A stretch of 64,000 nucleotides of DNA from Caldalkalibacillus salinus (GTDB lineage Bacteria; Bacillota; Bacilli; Caldalkalibacillales; JCM-10596), in assembly GCF_016745835.1 (NCBI RefSeq), contig NZ_JAERVL010000015.1:124001-188000 (forward strand), read 5' to 3'. Positions 1 through 8,770 of this stretch are shown piece after piece (position 1 is the first letter of the stretch; every line of letters begins with the position of its first letter). Position numbers and translations under genes: made by a program. The notes beneath the pieces are model-generated. The model was not told the origin of the DNA and did not search any database. It saw only the letters and a list, made by a program, of their open reading frames with translations.

Positions 1-517
1 CCTCCACGAATCCGTCCATCATATTTGAAGGGGCGATGACGTCCGCTCCAGCTTTCGCTTGTGACACGGCCGTTTTCACTAATTGATTAAGGGAAGGATC
101 ATTTAAAACCTTGCCATTTTCTACAACACCACAGTGCCCGTGATCCGTGTATTGGCACAGACAGGTGTCGGCCATAATGACCAACTCAGGTGCCGTTTCT
201 TTGGCGACTTTAATGGCTTGCTGTACAATGCCATTTTCAGCGTAAGCTTGATGTCCATGTGGATCTTTTTCCGTTGGTACGCCGAATAAGATAACGGAAG
301 GAATGCCTAGACGTTGAACTTCCTTTAATTCTTCTACGAGATATTTTAATGAGTAATGGTATACACCGGGCATTGAAGGAACTTCCTTTGTCGGTTGTTC
401 TGCTCCTTCTACGACAAATATAGGATAAATGAGATCTTGAACACTTAGAGCATGTTCTCTGACCATCTTTCTCAGGCCTGAGTGACCTCTTAATCTACGA
501 TGGCGTTCATAACTCAT
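1..517 (-). CDS. hemB: Delta-aminolevulinic acid dehydratase (porphobilinogen synthase), N-terminal part
   Basis: This enzyme condenses two 5-aminolevulinate molecules to porphobilinogen in cytosolic haem synthesis. The reading frame starts at the ATG at 515-517 (MSYERHRRLRGHSGLRKMV) and runs off the window edge, so about 172 residues are present. The segment ADTCLCQYTDHGHCG carries the three-cysteine zinc-binding motif of zinc-dependent HemB. A GAGGTG ribosome binding site lies inside the end of hemD, and only 4 bases separate the two genes, so they are cotranscribed and probably translationally coupled. The active-site lysines lie outside the window. Confidence 0.95.
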   Translation of the reverse strand, partial: MSYERHRRLRGHSGLRKMVREHALSVQDLIYPIFVVEGAEQPTKEVPSMPGVYHYSLKYLVEELKEVQRLGIPSVILFGVPTEKDPHGHQAYAENGIVQQAIKVAKETAPELVIMADTCLCQYTDHGHCGVVENGKVLNDPSLNQLVKTAVSQAKAGADVIAPSNMMDGFVE

Positions 518-521
518 AAAC

Positions 522-1352
522 TCACACCTCTCTGTGTATAATATACGCTTCTATAGCCTCTATTAACCCTTCTACTGTTTGCTTTCTAGCTTCTATATGA
601 ACAGGGTAGCCCAAATCCATTGCCGTTCGTGTTGTTATGGGGCCTATTGAGGCCAAGTACAACGAAGAGGACTTAATCTGATTAAAGTCAAGTTCCTGTT
701 CTCGTAACCAATAATCAAAATGGCGCATAGCTGAAGAACTCGTGAAGGTGACGACGTCGACCTGTTGGGATTTCAGCATTGTTTGTAGTTTAGGATAAGT
801 TTGATTCGGTTTGATGGTCCGGTAAAGGACGTACGCTGTCACATCAAGTCCTTTTTCACGCATCGCCTGGGCGAGTGCTGGCCTGGACAAATTGCCATGA
901 GGAAACAGAATCTTCTCATGACGCCCAACGTGTGGGAGCCACTCCTGTATCAAACCTTCCTGCGTGTGTCTTTGAGGAATGAAAGTGGCCGATAGTCCGT
1001 ACTTCTGTAATTGTTTATTCGTTTTATGCCCTACAGTGACAATTGAGACGCCCCCAGCCAAGAGTCGTTTATAAAGGGATTCATGCTGGGGCTCCTGCTT
1101 ATCCCTCGCGTTTTGTTCGAAAAAAAATCGCACGCTGTTTGCACTCGTTAATAGTAACCAATCATACTGCTCTATATGTCCATCAATACCTTTCAGCTGC
1201 TCGGAGGTGTGTGCAGGTATGATGTCAATCATTGGAAAGAGAAAAGGCCTTCCGCCCCTCGTTCTAATTTTATCCATGAACGATTGCGCTTGGTTTTTCG
1301 CTCTTGTGACCACAATGCGCTTTTCCTTTAATGGATAAAGCGGCTCAGTCAT
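522..1352 (-). CDS. hemD: Uroporphyrinogen-III synthase
   Basis: HemD cyclises hydroxymethylbilane to uroporphyrinogen III with inversion of ring D. The 276-residue protein shows the weakly conserved two-lobed family pattern: an N-terminal RIVVTRAKNQAQSF segment, DWLLLTSANSV in the middle and VVTFTSSSAM near residue 200. Identity rests partly on position, because it sits between hemC and hemB exactly as in B. subtilis. Its ATG overlaps the hemC stop in a TAATG arrangement, which suggests translational coupling. Length is normal for the family. Confidence 0.95.
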   Translation of the reverse strand: MTEPLYPLKEKRIVVTRAKNQAQSFMDKIRTRGGRPFLFPMIDIIPAHTSEQLKGIDGHIEQYDWLLLTSANSVRFFFEQNARDKQEPQHESLYKRLLAGGVSIVTVGHKTNKQLQKYGLSATFIPQRHTQEGLIQEWLPHVGRHEKILFPHGNLSRPALAQAMREKGLDVTAYVLYRTIKPNQTYPKLQTMLKSQQVDVVTFTSSSAMRHFDYWLREQELDFNQIKSSSLYLASIGPITTRTAMDLGYPVHIEARKQTVEGLIEAIEAYIIHREV

Positions 1353-2287
1353 TACGAATCAAGACCTTCCTTTACTTTATCTAAGATATCTTTAGCCCCT
1401 CGCTGGATCAGAGCTTGCGCAACCTGCCGTCCTAAGGCTTGAGGGTCATCTCCTGTTAATGTTTGCTTTAAAATGGTTTCACCGTCGGGTGAACCGACGA
1501 ATCCGGTCAATTGGATGGTCTCATCCTCCAAAGTGGCATGTCCCCCTACAGGTACCTGACACCCACCCTCTATTTCAGCTAGAAAAACGCGTTCCGCTTC
1601 CACCGTTTTTCCTGTTTCGGCATGATGCACCTTTGTCAATAAGTCGATGACTTCATTATCATCCGATCGACATTCAATGCCAAGCGCACCCTGACCAACA
1701 GCGGGTAAACAGACGTCATGAGGTAAGTATTGTGTCACGGTATCTTCGGACCAGCCCATACGTTTCAAACCAGAAGCGGCAAGAATAATGGCGTCAAAGT
1801 TTTCTTCGCGTAGCTTTCTTAAGCGGCTATCAATGTTACCTCTAATCCAATGTACCTTCAGATCTGGACGATAGTGTAGGATTTGAGCAGACCGTCTTAA
1901 ACTACTCGTACCGACAACGGCACCTGCTGGTAGTTCATCAAGAGGTTGGTGGTCGTTAGAAATAAAAACGTCTCTTGGGTCCTCGCGCTCAGGTATACAA
2001 CCAACGGTGAGTTCATCAGGCAATACAGCAGGCATATCCTTAATGCTGTGTACGGCGAAATCGATCTCTTTGTCTAACATCGCCCGTTGTATTTCTTTGA
2101 CAAAGAGGCCTTTCCCACCTACCTTAGAAAGCATGACATCGAGTATTTGATCCCCTTTGGTCACAATCTCCTTAATCTCAAATTCAAATGGCAAACCTAG
2201 TGCCTCTAGTTTGTTAATGAACCATTTTGTTTGCGTCATCGCTAGGGCACTTCTTCTCGTACCGACAACGATCTTTCTTTTTGTCAT
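1352..2287 (-). CDS. hemC: Porphobilinogen deaminase (hydroxymethylbilane synthase)
   Basis: HemC polymerises four porphobilinogens into hydroxymethylbilane on a covalently bound dipyrromethane cofactor. The N-terminus [17 protein letters not shown] and the cofactor-cysteine motif [11 protein letters not shown] near the C-terminal third are diagnostic. I chose the ATG at 2287 (MTKRK) over the upstream in-frame ATG at 2299, because the latter abuts the AGAAGGG ribosome binding site while 2287 has normal spacing. It is the third gene of the hemAXCDB operon and overlaps hemD by one base. Confidence 0.96.
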   Translation of the reverse strand: MTKRKIVVGTRRSALAMTQTKWFINKLEALGLPFEFEIKEIVTKGDQILDVMLSKVGGKGLFVKEIQRAMLDKEIDFAVHSIKDMPAVLPDELTVGCIPEREDPRDVFISNDHQPLDELPAGAVVGTSSLRRSAQILHYRPDLKVHWIRGNIDSRLRKLREENFDAIILAASGLKRMGWSEDTVTQYLPHDVCLPAVGQGALGIECRSDDNEVIDLLTKVHHAETGKTVEAERVFLAEIEGGCQVPVGGHATLEDETIQLTGFVGSPDGETILKQTLTGDDPQALGRQVAQALIQRGAKDILDKVKEGLDS

Positions 2288-2323
2288 TAAACATGCCATC
2301 CCTTCTAATACAATCTATCTGTT

Positions 2324-3148
2324 TTAGGACCAGATGTGAAATCTTGAAAACAAGCTAGAGATAAAATAGTTGGTTAAAAGTACAAAGAAGCAAACGCAAT
2401 TTAGCTCAACGATTTTCTTCCCTGACCATCCTCTAACGACACGTTGGTATAAGTAAATGCCATACATGAGTAAGACAAATAAAGAAAACACGACCTTCGT
2501 ATCAAACCAAAACGCCGCTTCTACGGTGTTGATAGCCCAAACAATACCTAGTATCAAGCTAAGCAGTAGCACCGGAAAACCGATCAAGTTTAAGTAAAAC
2601 GATATTTTGTCTAACTGTGCTAAACTAGGGCCGCGTAAAAATTGCTTACTCCACTTCTTACGCTTTAAAAGTTTATGTTGGAACAGATATAAGACTGAAA
2701 ATATAAATGACAACGTGAAGGCGGCGTAACTTAGGAAAGCCATCGAAATATGGATCGTCAGCCACTCAGAGCTCAATTGTTGGGCCATTTCCTCGGGGAT
2801 TCCTCTACCGGCTACAAATAGGCTTAAGGCCATCACTGTAAAGCCAACCACATTCGTAAAGAATAAAAACAAATCCATCCGGAAGAACCAATTAATCAGC
2901 AAGCTAAAGGTAATTAATAACCAAGCAAAGAAAAACAGGGTATCAAATCTCGAGAATAATGGCAGGTGTTCCTGTTCTATCATTTTTACAGTTAGAAGTG
3001 CCGTTTGAGAAATCCAGACAATAGAAAGCAACCAGAAGGCTAAACGGTTTGCCTTCCGGTTGTGCTGTAAAAAGTCTACAAAGTAAAAGAGGACACTACA
3101 AGCATAGAGAATGATAATGAGCTCGTAAAAAAGATTATGATTAAACAT
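2324..3148 (-). CDS. hemX: HemX, CcsA/CcmC-type integral membrane protein of the haem operon
   Basis: This 274-residue protein has about eight hydrophobic segments and resembles cytochrome c assembly proteins of the CcsA family. In Bacillus, HemX is known to lower the amount of glutamyl-tRNA reductase, so it restrains entry into haem synthesis. The segment SSEWLTIHISMAFLSYAAF fits the conserved CcsA-like core with a membrane histidine. An AAGGAGG site precedes the ATG. It lies 18 bases after hemA, in the standard operon position. Confidence 0.92.
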   Translation of the reverse strand: MFNHNLFYELIIILYACSVLFYFVDFLQHNRKANRLAFWLLSIVWISQTALLTVKMIEQEHLPLFSRFDTLFFFAWLLITFSLLINWFFRMDLFLFFTNVVGFTVMALSLFVAGRGIPEEMAQQLSSEWLTIHISMAFLSYAAFTLSFIFSVLYLFQHKLLKRKKWSKQFLRGPSLAQLDKISFYLNLIGFPVLLLSLILGIVWAINTVEAAFWFDTKVVFSLFVLLMYGIYLYQRVVRGWSGKKIVELNCVCFFVLLTNYFISSLFSRFHIWS

Positions 3149-3166
3149 GAGGCAGAAACCTCCTTT

Positions 3167-4543
3167 TTAATGAGCAGGAAGTTCGTTTCTTACTGCCTGT
3201 TCCTTGTAGGCTTTTTGTTTTTTATCTATTCGTTTCGCTAGCTGCTGGGCACGTTCGATCTTCTCTTGTTCTTTAATTTCTTCTTCTAGGGCAAAAATCT
3301 CCGTTACTAGATCGAGTGAATCACGCGCCCCTGGTTCTCCTGCGAGTTCTTTTACTCTTGTAATGGGATCACGCAGCATCTGGTTCACTATGCTCTTCGT
3401 GTGTTTTCTAATTACTTTTTCTTCTCTTTCATCTAAGTCTGGGCATTTGTTTAGGATACTTTGAACCGTTTCTTCCTGAATAGATAGCGCCTTCTGTCTT
3501 AAGGCTGTAATAACAGGAACGACGCCAAGTGTATTGAGCCATTTACTAAACTCATCCATTTCAATGGCGATCATCTCTTGTATTTTAACAGCTTCTTTTT
3601 TCCGTTCTTCTAAATTGGCGTTTACGATGCCATTCAAATCATCGATATCATATAAAAAGGCATTTTCAACTTCATGAATAGCAGGATCTAAATCCCTCGG
3701 TACAGCAATGTCAATCAAGAATAGTGGATGGTCATGTCGTGCAGACATCATATCTTCTATCTGTTGCTTAGTCATGACGTAATGATTAGCCCCCGTCGAA
3801 CTAATGACAATATCCACCTGCTGTAAACACTGATCTAATTGGCTATAATCATACGCTTGACCGTTAAATTTCTGAGCAAGTTCAACTGCACGCTCATACG
3901 TCCGGTTGACGACGAATACCTCACTGACACCATTAGCGTTCAGGTGTTTAACGGTTAATTCACTCATCTTACCCGCACCGAGAATTAATACTTTCTTCGC
4001 ACTTAAATCCCCAAAAACTTTCTTCCCTAGTTCGATGGCAGCGTAACTGACAGAAACCGCATTCTGCCCAATGTCCGTTTCAGCGTGAGCTTTCTTCGCT
4101 GTTGTAATCACTTGCTTGAACAACATATTGAAAATCGTACCTGTGGTCCCCGCTTCCTGCGCTGTAAAGAATGCTTCTTTGATCTGGCCGAGGATTTGTG
4201 TCTCCCCTAAGATCATAGAGTCTAGTCCCACTGGCACCTCAAAGATATGTTGCACCGCCTCATCATTTTCCTTAATATCTAAGAAAGGTTCAAAAACTTC
4301 CTTTTGTATATCAAAGGTCTCCGAGAGAAAGCGTTTAATATAGTAGCGTCCCGTGTGTAATTGATCGACAACAGCATAAACTTCCGTACGATTACATGTC
4401 GACACAATGACACATTCAAGAATACTCTTGGTTTGACGCAACTCCTGTAACGCCTCCGTAAGCGCATTGATGGGAATAGCAAACTTTTCGCGTATATGAA
4501 CAGGGGTTTTCTTATAATTGATACCTACTGTTAGGATATGCAT
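3167..4543 (-). CDS. hemA: Glutamyl-tRNA reductase
   Basis: HemA reduces glutamyl-tRNA to glutamate-1-semialdehyde, the first committed step of C5 haem synthesis. The N-terminal HILTVGINYKKTPVHIREKF and the catalytic cysteine in STCNRTEVYAV are clear. The NADPH-binding domain (VLILGAGKMSE) lies near residues 185-195, followed by the C-terminal helical dimerisation spine. A GTG 12 bases upstream would overlap the GGGGTGA ribosome binding site, so the ATG at 4543 is preferred (458 aa). It is the first gene of the operon, preceded by an extended -10 promoter at 4629-4637. Confidence 0.96.
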   Translation of the reverse strand: MHILTVGINYKKTPVHIREKFAIPINALTEALQELRQTKSILECVIVSTCNRTEVYAVVDQLHTGRYYIKRFLSETFDIQKEVFEPFLDIKENDEAVQHIFEVPVGLDSMILGETQILGQIKEAFFTAQEAGTTGTIFNMLFKQVITTAKKAHAETDIGQNAVSVSYAAIELGKKVFGDLSAKKVLILGAGKMSELTVKHLNANGVSEVFVVNRTYERAVELAQKFNGQAYDYSQLDQCLQQVDIVISSTGANHYVMTKQQIEDMMSARHDHPLFLIDIAVPRDLDPAIHEVENAFLYDIDDLNGIVNANLEERKKEAVKIQEMIAIEMDEFSKWLNTLGVVPVITALRQKALSIQEETVQSILNKCPDLDEREEKVIRKHTKSIVNQMLRDPITRVKELAGEPGARDSLDLVTEIFALEEEIKEQEKIERAQQLAKRIDKKQKAYKEQAVRNELPAH

Positions 4544-4628
4544 GCTTGAACTCACCCCAAATCATTAAAGTAACGATCGTTGTCCGTATTTTGTCCAAAA
4601 AAAGACAAGTCTAATAGTCATCTTGATT

Positions 4629-4637
4629 ATTATAACA
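4629..4637 (-). promoter_or_regulatory. Extended -10 promoter element for the hem operon
   Basis: On the minus strand the sequence reads TGTTATAAT, a perfect TATAAT with the TGn extension, about 85 bases upstream of the hemA ATG. No good -35 hexamer is seen at the usual distance, which is common for extended -10 promoters. The assignment is by motif and position only. Confidence 0.5.
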
Positions 4638-4806
4638 AATTTGTGAAGAGTATGCTTCGTTTGGTATAGAAAAATGTGAACATAATTTAAAAACAACAGT
4701 CATTCTCAGGCACTATAAGCGCCATCGAAGGTGCTGAGCATCTTGTCCATATCCTATTATACATGAATAAGTCCCTGTTCCCTAAAAAAATTGCTCAGTT
4801 TTCGCC

Positions 4807-5214
4807 TTATGACATATGTTCTTTCAATCCAAATATCACGTAGCGATTTAAATAAGGGGTATAAATCATTTCGATCTCACGTGTCTCCTCTTGGTATTCC
4901 TGTGCTAATCGTAGGTAGCCATCTTCATGCTCAAGGATTTTCCACTCACTTCCACCTCTTAAATCATTGGATAAGCTCGAAACATTGGCTATGATACGCT
5001 CTTCTAGACCTTCACCCATCATCGTGATATAACGGTGCTCATCCAAAGCAATCCTTACCGTATCTCGTTCGGAGTCGTTTAGGAAATATAACGTGACAGC
5101 GACCTTAAAGGGATTTTCTTTTTCTGCCACAATGTACCCTACGCCCCATACTGCTAAAACAATGAGGCAGAGTGCAGCAGGTACGAGAATCCTTCTATTC
5201 TTTAATATTGTCAT
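4807..5214 (-). CDS. Unknown small membrane-anchored protein
   Basis: I do not recognise this 135-residue protein. It begins MTILKNRRILVPAALCLIV, a short basic stretch followed by one transmembrane or uncleaved signal segment (about residues 8-28), then an acidic soluble domain of about 105 residues that is probably outside the membrane. The ATG at 5214 has a GGGAG site 8 bases upstream; the in-frame GTG at 5223 overlaps that site. It lies 41 bases after the ABC ATPase gene on the same strand, so it may share the transporter transcript. Its position before hemA is that of ysxD in B. subtilis, but homology cannot be judged by eye. Confidence 0.7.
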   Translation of the reverse strand: MTILKNRRILVPAALCLIVLAVWGVGYIVAEKENPFKVAVTLYFLNDSERDTVRIALDEHRYITMMGEGLEERIIANVSSLSNDLRGGSEWKILEHEDGYLRLAQEYQEETREIEMIYTPYLNRYVIFGLKEHMS

Positions 5215-5254
5215 GATACACACTCCCTTTCTCTCCTTATGGTCACTTTTACCT

Positions 5255-5977
5255 TTATAAGATCTTGCTTAAGAACGCTTGTGTCCGTTCCTTTTTGGGT
5301 TGTTCAAATATCTTGTCCGGCGTACCCATTTCTTCAATGCGACCGTCATGGAGAAAACACACGGTATCGGCCACTTCTCGAGCAAACCCCATCTCATGTG
5401 TCACGACCACCATGGTCATGCCTTCCTGCGCCAATTCCTTCATCGTCTCTAACACCTCACCTACGAGCTCAGGGTCTAGCGCCGACGTTGGTTCATCAAA
5501 TAACATTATCTTGGGTTGCATGGCCAATGCCCTGGCGATGGCGACACGTTGCTTTTGTCCTCCCGATAACCGAGCAGGGTATTCATTTGCTTTGTCTCCT
5601 AGTCCCACTTTGTCCAGTAGGCTCTGTGCTTCCGCAATGGCAGTCTCTTTCTTTACTTTTTTGACCATTGTTGGAGCCTCAATTACATTTTCAAGCACAT
5701 TCTTATGAGGAAACAAATTGAAATGCTGAAAGACCATGCCTACGTCTTGACGGATGATATTAAGATCATCCTTGTCCGGATCTATTTGCCTTCCATCAAT
5801 ATGGATTTCACCAGCATCCTTGATCTCAAGAAAGTTGAGGCAGCGTAAGAGCGTACTCTTTCCAGAACCACTCGCCCCAATCAGACATACCACATCACTT
5901 TCATTCACTTCTAGATGAACATCCTTTAATACGTGTAATTCGCCGAACGATTTATTTAAATGCTTGACTTTAATCAT
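5255..5977 (-). CDS. Polar amino-acid ABC transporter ATP-binding protein
   Basis: This is the cytoplasmic ATPase (240 aa) of a polar amino-acid importer of the GlnQ/ArtM family. Walker A is GASGSGKST, the Q-loop segment is [12 protein letters not shown], the signature is [16 protein letters not shown], Walker B is [13 protein letters not shown], and the switch histidine is in [14 protein letters not shown]. The start [11 protein letters not shown] has a GAGGTG site at proper spacing; upstream in-frame GTG and ATG codons overlap or crowd that site. It is the third gene of the transporter operon. The substrate cannot be settled from the sequence. Confidence 0.95.
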   Translation of the reverse strand: MIKVKHLNKSFGELHVLKDVHLEVNESDVVCLIGASGSGKSTLLRCLNFLEIKDAGEIHIDGRQIDPDKDDLNIIRQDVGMVFQHFNLFPHKNVLENVIEAPTMVKKVKKETAIAEAQSLLDKVGLGDKANEYPARLSGGQKQRVAIARALAMQPKIMLFDEPTSALDPELVGEVLETMKELAQEGMTMVVVTHEMGFAREVADTVCFLHDGRIEEMGTPDKIFEQPKKERTQAFLSKIL

Positions 5978-6000
5978 TGACATCTTCACCTCGACACTTT

Positions 6001-6672
6001 TTAGTGATCACTGACACTTAAACGATGTTCCAGTTTGTTCACAAACCAAGTAAAGATAAGGACGATAATGAGATAGTACACCGCCGCTAATATATAAAAC
6101 TCTAGCTCTAGGTAAGTGGCAGATACCATCTGACGTGAGTAGTTAAAAATTTCTGTCATGCCAATAAAGGCGGCTAATGAAGAGTCCTTTAAACCGATGA
6201 TAAACTGATTACCAAGAGGCGGTACTGTCCGCTTAAACGCTTGTGGAAGTACGATTCTTCTCATGGCTAGCGAGCTGGACATCCCGAGTGAACGAGCGGC
6301 CTCTGTTTGACCTTTTTCAATCGATTGAATTCCTCCACGGAAAATCTCAGCAATATAAGCCCCGTTGTGAAAGGCTAAGGCGAGTGAAGCGGCCCAAAAT
6401 TGTGAGAAAGCGATAATCTCTGTAAAACCAAAATACAAGACAAAGATTTGAACGATGAGAGGGGTGGCTCGTACGACAGTAATATACAGGTTTGCGATGG
6501 CATTCAATGGACGGATGGGTGATAATTTTAATAAAGCAAAAAAGAGGCCGATAACCATCCCAATCCCCATTGCGGCCACAGTGAGTTGTAATGTCAGTTG
6601 CAATGCCTGCATAAAAAAGGGTAACTTATCGACGGCGTGATATAGAAAGGCTGATAAAGAAAACACATCCAA
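6001..6672 (-). CDS. Polar amino-acid ABC transporter permease
   Basis: A 223-residue permease of the HisM/GlnP family with about five membrane spans. The cytoplasmic EAA loop reads [23 protein letters not shown] and contacts the ATPase. The start is TTG: an AGGAG site lies 9 bases upstream and no ATG or GTG in frame fits as well. A single permease gene implies a homodimeric channel. It lies between the binding-protein and ATPase genes, 23 bases from the latter. Confidence 0.94.
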   Translation of the reverse strand: MDVFSLSAFLYHAVDKLPFFMQALQLTLQLTVAAMGIGMVIGLFFALLKLSPIRPLNAIANLYITVVRATPLIVQIFVLYFGFTEIIAFSQFWAASLALAFHNGAYIAEIFRGGIQSIEKGQTEAARSLGMSSSLAMRRIVLPQAFKRTVPPLGNQFIIGLKDSSLAAFIGMTEIFNYSRQMVSATYLELEFYILAAVYYLIIVLIFTWFVNKLEHRLSVSDH

Positions 6673-6766
6673 ATGAAACCACTCCTTCTGTTGATTGTTT
6701 GAAGACCTAATCCACTCTTTGATCGACTCTTAAAAACGGGGGTATTTTTACATTCATGTCATGTTG

Positions 6767-6809
6767 ATAAAAAAAGGCTCCCACCAGACCTTATGTAGTG
6801 GCGGAAGCC
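6767..6809 (-). terminator. Intra-operon hairpin with T-run between binding-protein and permease genes
   Basis: On the minus strand a GC-rich stem (GGCTTCCGCCAC pairing imperfectly with GTGGGAGCC) is followed directly by a run of eight T. It lies after the binding-protein gene and before the permease gene of the same transporter. The likely effect is partial termination, giving more binding protein than membrane components. Confidence 0.7.
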
Positions 6810-6920
6810 TGTATGTTCATGACAACGTACGTTTTTACAATAACCGTACTTTATGTCCGGTACTGTAGTGTATGACTGCGAGTATATTAATGAGAAACGA
6901 TAAGGAGATTGGCTTCATCT

Positions 6921-7706
6921 CTATTCACCTTGAGGGCCGATATCTGTCCCGAAGTACCGATCACTAATATTCACATAAGTCCCATTTTCACGGATCTCGG
7001 CTAGTGCTTCATTAATCGCGTCCAGCAGTTCTTCGTTTCCCTTTTGAACGGCGATAGCCATCTGTTCTTCATATATGAGATCGCCAGCCATCTCAATTTC
7101 AAAACCTGTTTCCTCAATGGCGATGAGCCCCACCAAACGGTCGGTGATCACGGCGTCTAAATTTTCTGAAACCGATAAATCACGTAAGGCTGTGACGTCA
7201 CTCTCATAGGTTGACACCTGACTTGTATACTCCCTAGCGACAGGTTCATAGGATGTCCCTAGAGCAACCCCAATCACATGATCGTCGTTCATTTGCTCAA
7301 GACTTTCGATATCGCTTCCTTCAGGCACAAAAAGTTGTGCCCCTGAGAGATAGTATGGGTCAGAAAAGTCTACTTCTTTTGCACGATCGGGTGTAATCCC
7401 CATACTGCCAATAATAGCGTCATACTTGCCACTATTAAGGCCACTCACGATGCCTGAAAAAGGCGTTGCATAAGGGACCGGTTCCCAACCGTGATATTCA
7501 GCAATGGCCTCTCCAATTTCAACATCAAATCCAGCTAATTCCCCTGTATTCTCATCTTTATAATTAAAAGGATGGTACTCCCCAGACATCGCGTACGTTA
7601 AAACACCCTCCTCTAGTAACACGCCAGTTTCTGCTGACCCACAGCCCACTAAAATCATACTTAACATGAACAGTAAAGCTAGTACGCTGAATAAACTTCT
7701 TTTCAT
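6921..7706 (-). CDS. Polar amino-acid ABC transporter substrate-binding lipoprotein
   Basis: This 261-residue extracytoplasmic receptor begins with a lipoprotein signal peptide: KRSLF, a hydrophobic core, then the lipobox LVGC, so it is tethered to the membrane by a diacylglyceryl cysteine. The mature part is a family 3 binding protein (GEYHPFNYKDENTGELAGFDVEIGEA near its start; SMGITPDRAKEVDFSDPYY in the centre). The ATG at 7706 is used here; a TTG at 7718 closer to the AGGAGAGGG site is possible and does not change the mature protein. It is the first gene of the importer operon. Confidence 0.93.
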   Translation of the reverse strand: MKRSLFSVLALLFMLSMILVGCGSAETGVLLEEGVLTYAMSGEYHPFNYKDENTGELAGFDVEIGEAIAEYHGWEPVPYATPFSGIVSGLNSGKYDAIIGSMGITPDRAKEVDFSDPYYLSGAQLFVPEGSDIESLEQMNDDHVIGVALGTSYEPVAREYTSQVSTYESDVTALRDLSVSENLDAVITDRLVGLIAIEETGFEIEMAGDLIYEEQMAIAVQKGNEELLDAINEALAEIRENGTYVNISDRYFGTDIGPQGE

Positions 7707-7718
7707 TTTAATAATCAA

Positions 7719-8125
7719 CCCTCTCCTTTTTTCATTCTGATACGTGTCTGCTCACACGTGATCCAATCCTTACGACTTAACGCTTTTGTCGGTCCGCCTA
7801 GCCCCGTGCATCATCACTTTCATTTTATCAAACTGTTTTGAATTTAGGAAAAATTAACATGATAAGTATGAACACAAGCACAGCGCTATTATGACACGTT
7901 TCTCTTACGATCATTCTATGGTGCATTGTCCCTTAATATTATAACGTGACTCACTTGTTAAAATAAAATCTGTTCAGTTAGCGTATACTTGTCTTTCCCT
8001 TGTCAATATCTCTTACTAGGACTTGAGAAGTCCGAGCCTTAGATTTTGAATGCCATATGTCCTTTTACTCTAAGTATAAGGATGTGGATGGCTCTATAAC
8101 GGTTGTGACGATAGGGGAACATGAA
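7719..8125. other. Intergenic stretch upstream of the amino-acid transporter
   Basis: No coding sequence is seen here. On the minus strand a TATAAT hexamer (7938-7943) could be the -10 of the transporter promoter, but no convincing -35 accompanies it. No riboswitch or T-box pattern is evident. The stretch ends at the ysxC terminator. Confidence 0.4.
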
Positions 8126-8153
8126 AGAAAAAGCCCTCAATATAACATTGAGG
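8126..8153 (-). terminator. Rho-independent terminator after ysxC
   Basis: On the minus strand CCTCAAT and ATTGAGG form a 7-bp stem with a 5-base loop, followed by GCTTTTTC. It closes the lonB/lonA/ysxC transcript. Confidence 0.8.
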
Positions 8154-8185
8154 ACTTCTAAATGATACCGTATAAGAGGATGAGG

Positions 8186-8770
8186 CTATGTACGTAAATG
8201 TGCTAGTATGGCCGCCCATGCCTGGTCTTTTCCTTGTCCAGTTTCAGCGGAGAAAGGGAGAATCGGTGTGTCTTGATCTGCACCTAGTGTCTCCCTCACT
8301 TGTTTAACATGTTTTTGTACCTTGCCTTTTGGAATTTTGTCAACCTTGGTGGCTACGACGATGATCGGCATCTCCAGGTAGGCTAACCATTCGTACATCA
8401 TTTGATCATCTTCCGTTGGCTTATGACGTATATCGACCACCTGAACAACACCTTTGAGGCCTTCACGTGTGGTCATATACTCTTCGATAAAGGCGCCCCA
8501 TTTTTCACGCTCCGCCTTAGACACTTTAGCGTAACCGTATCCAGGTACATCAACGAAGTAAAATGACTCATTGATGATATAAAAGTTCAGCGTTTGTGTT
8601 TTGCCCGGTTTGGAACTCGTTCGAGCTAAATTTTTGCGGTTAATAAGTTTATTGATAAATGATGACTTCCCTACATTAGACCGCCCTGCCAAAGCAATCT
8701 CTTGCAAGGGGGCTGGATACTGTTCGGGACCTACTGCACTAATCACTAATTTTGCATCATGTACTTTCAT
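8186..8770 (-). CDS. ysxC: Ribosome biogenesis GTP-binding protein YsxC/EngB
   Basis: A 194-residue TRAFAC-class GTPase needed for late 50S subunit assembly. G1 is GRSNVGKS, G3 is DVPGYG, G4 is TKVDK, and the C-terminal region ends with FSAETGQG (G5). Length matches the family (about 195 aa). Its ATG overlaps the lonA stop in a TAATG arrangement, so expression is coupled to lonA, as in other Bacillales. Confidence 0.96.
   Translation of the reverse strand: MKVHDAKLVISAVGPEQYPAPLQEIALAGRSNVGKSSFINKLINRKNLARTSSKPGKTQTLNFYIINESFYFVDVPGYGYAKVSKAEREKWGAFIEEYMTTREGLKGVVQVVDIRHKPTEDDQMMYEWLAYLEMPIIVVATKVDKIPKGKVQKHVKQVRETLGADQDTPILPFSAETGQGKDQAWAAILAHLRT

Noticed and set aside
5239-5708. Two overlapping plus-strand open frames opposite the ABC ATPase
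   Set aside because: Both are shadows of the minus-strand ATPase, whose Walker and signature motifs are intact.
7719-8185. Riboswitch or T-box for the amino-acid transporter
   Set aside because: No conserved T-box motif or known aptamer pattern and no antiterminator pair were found in the leader.
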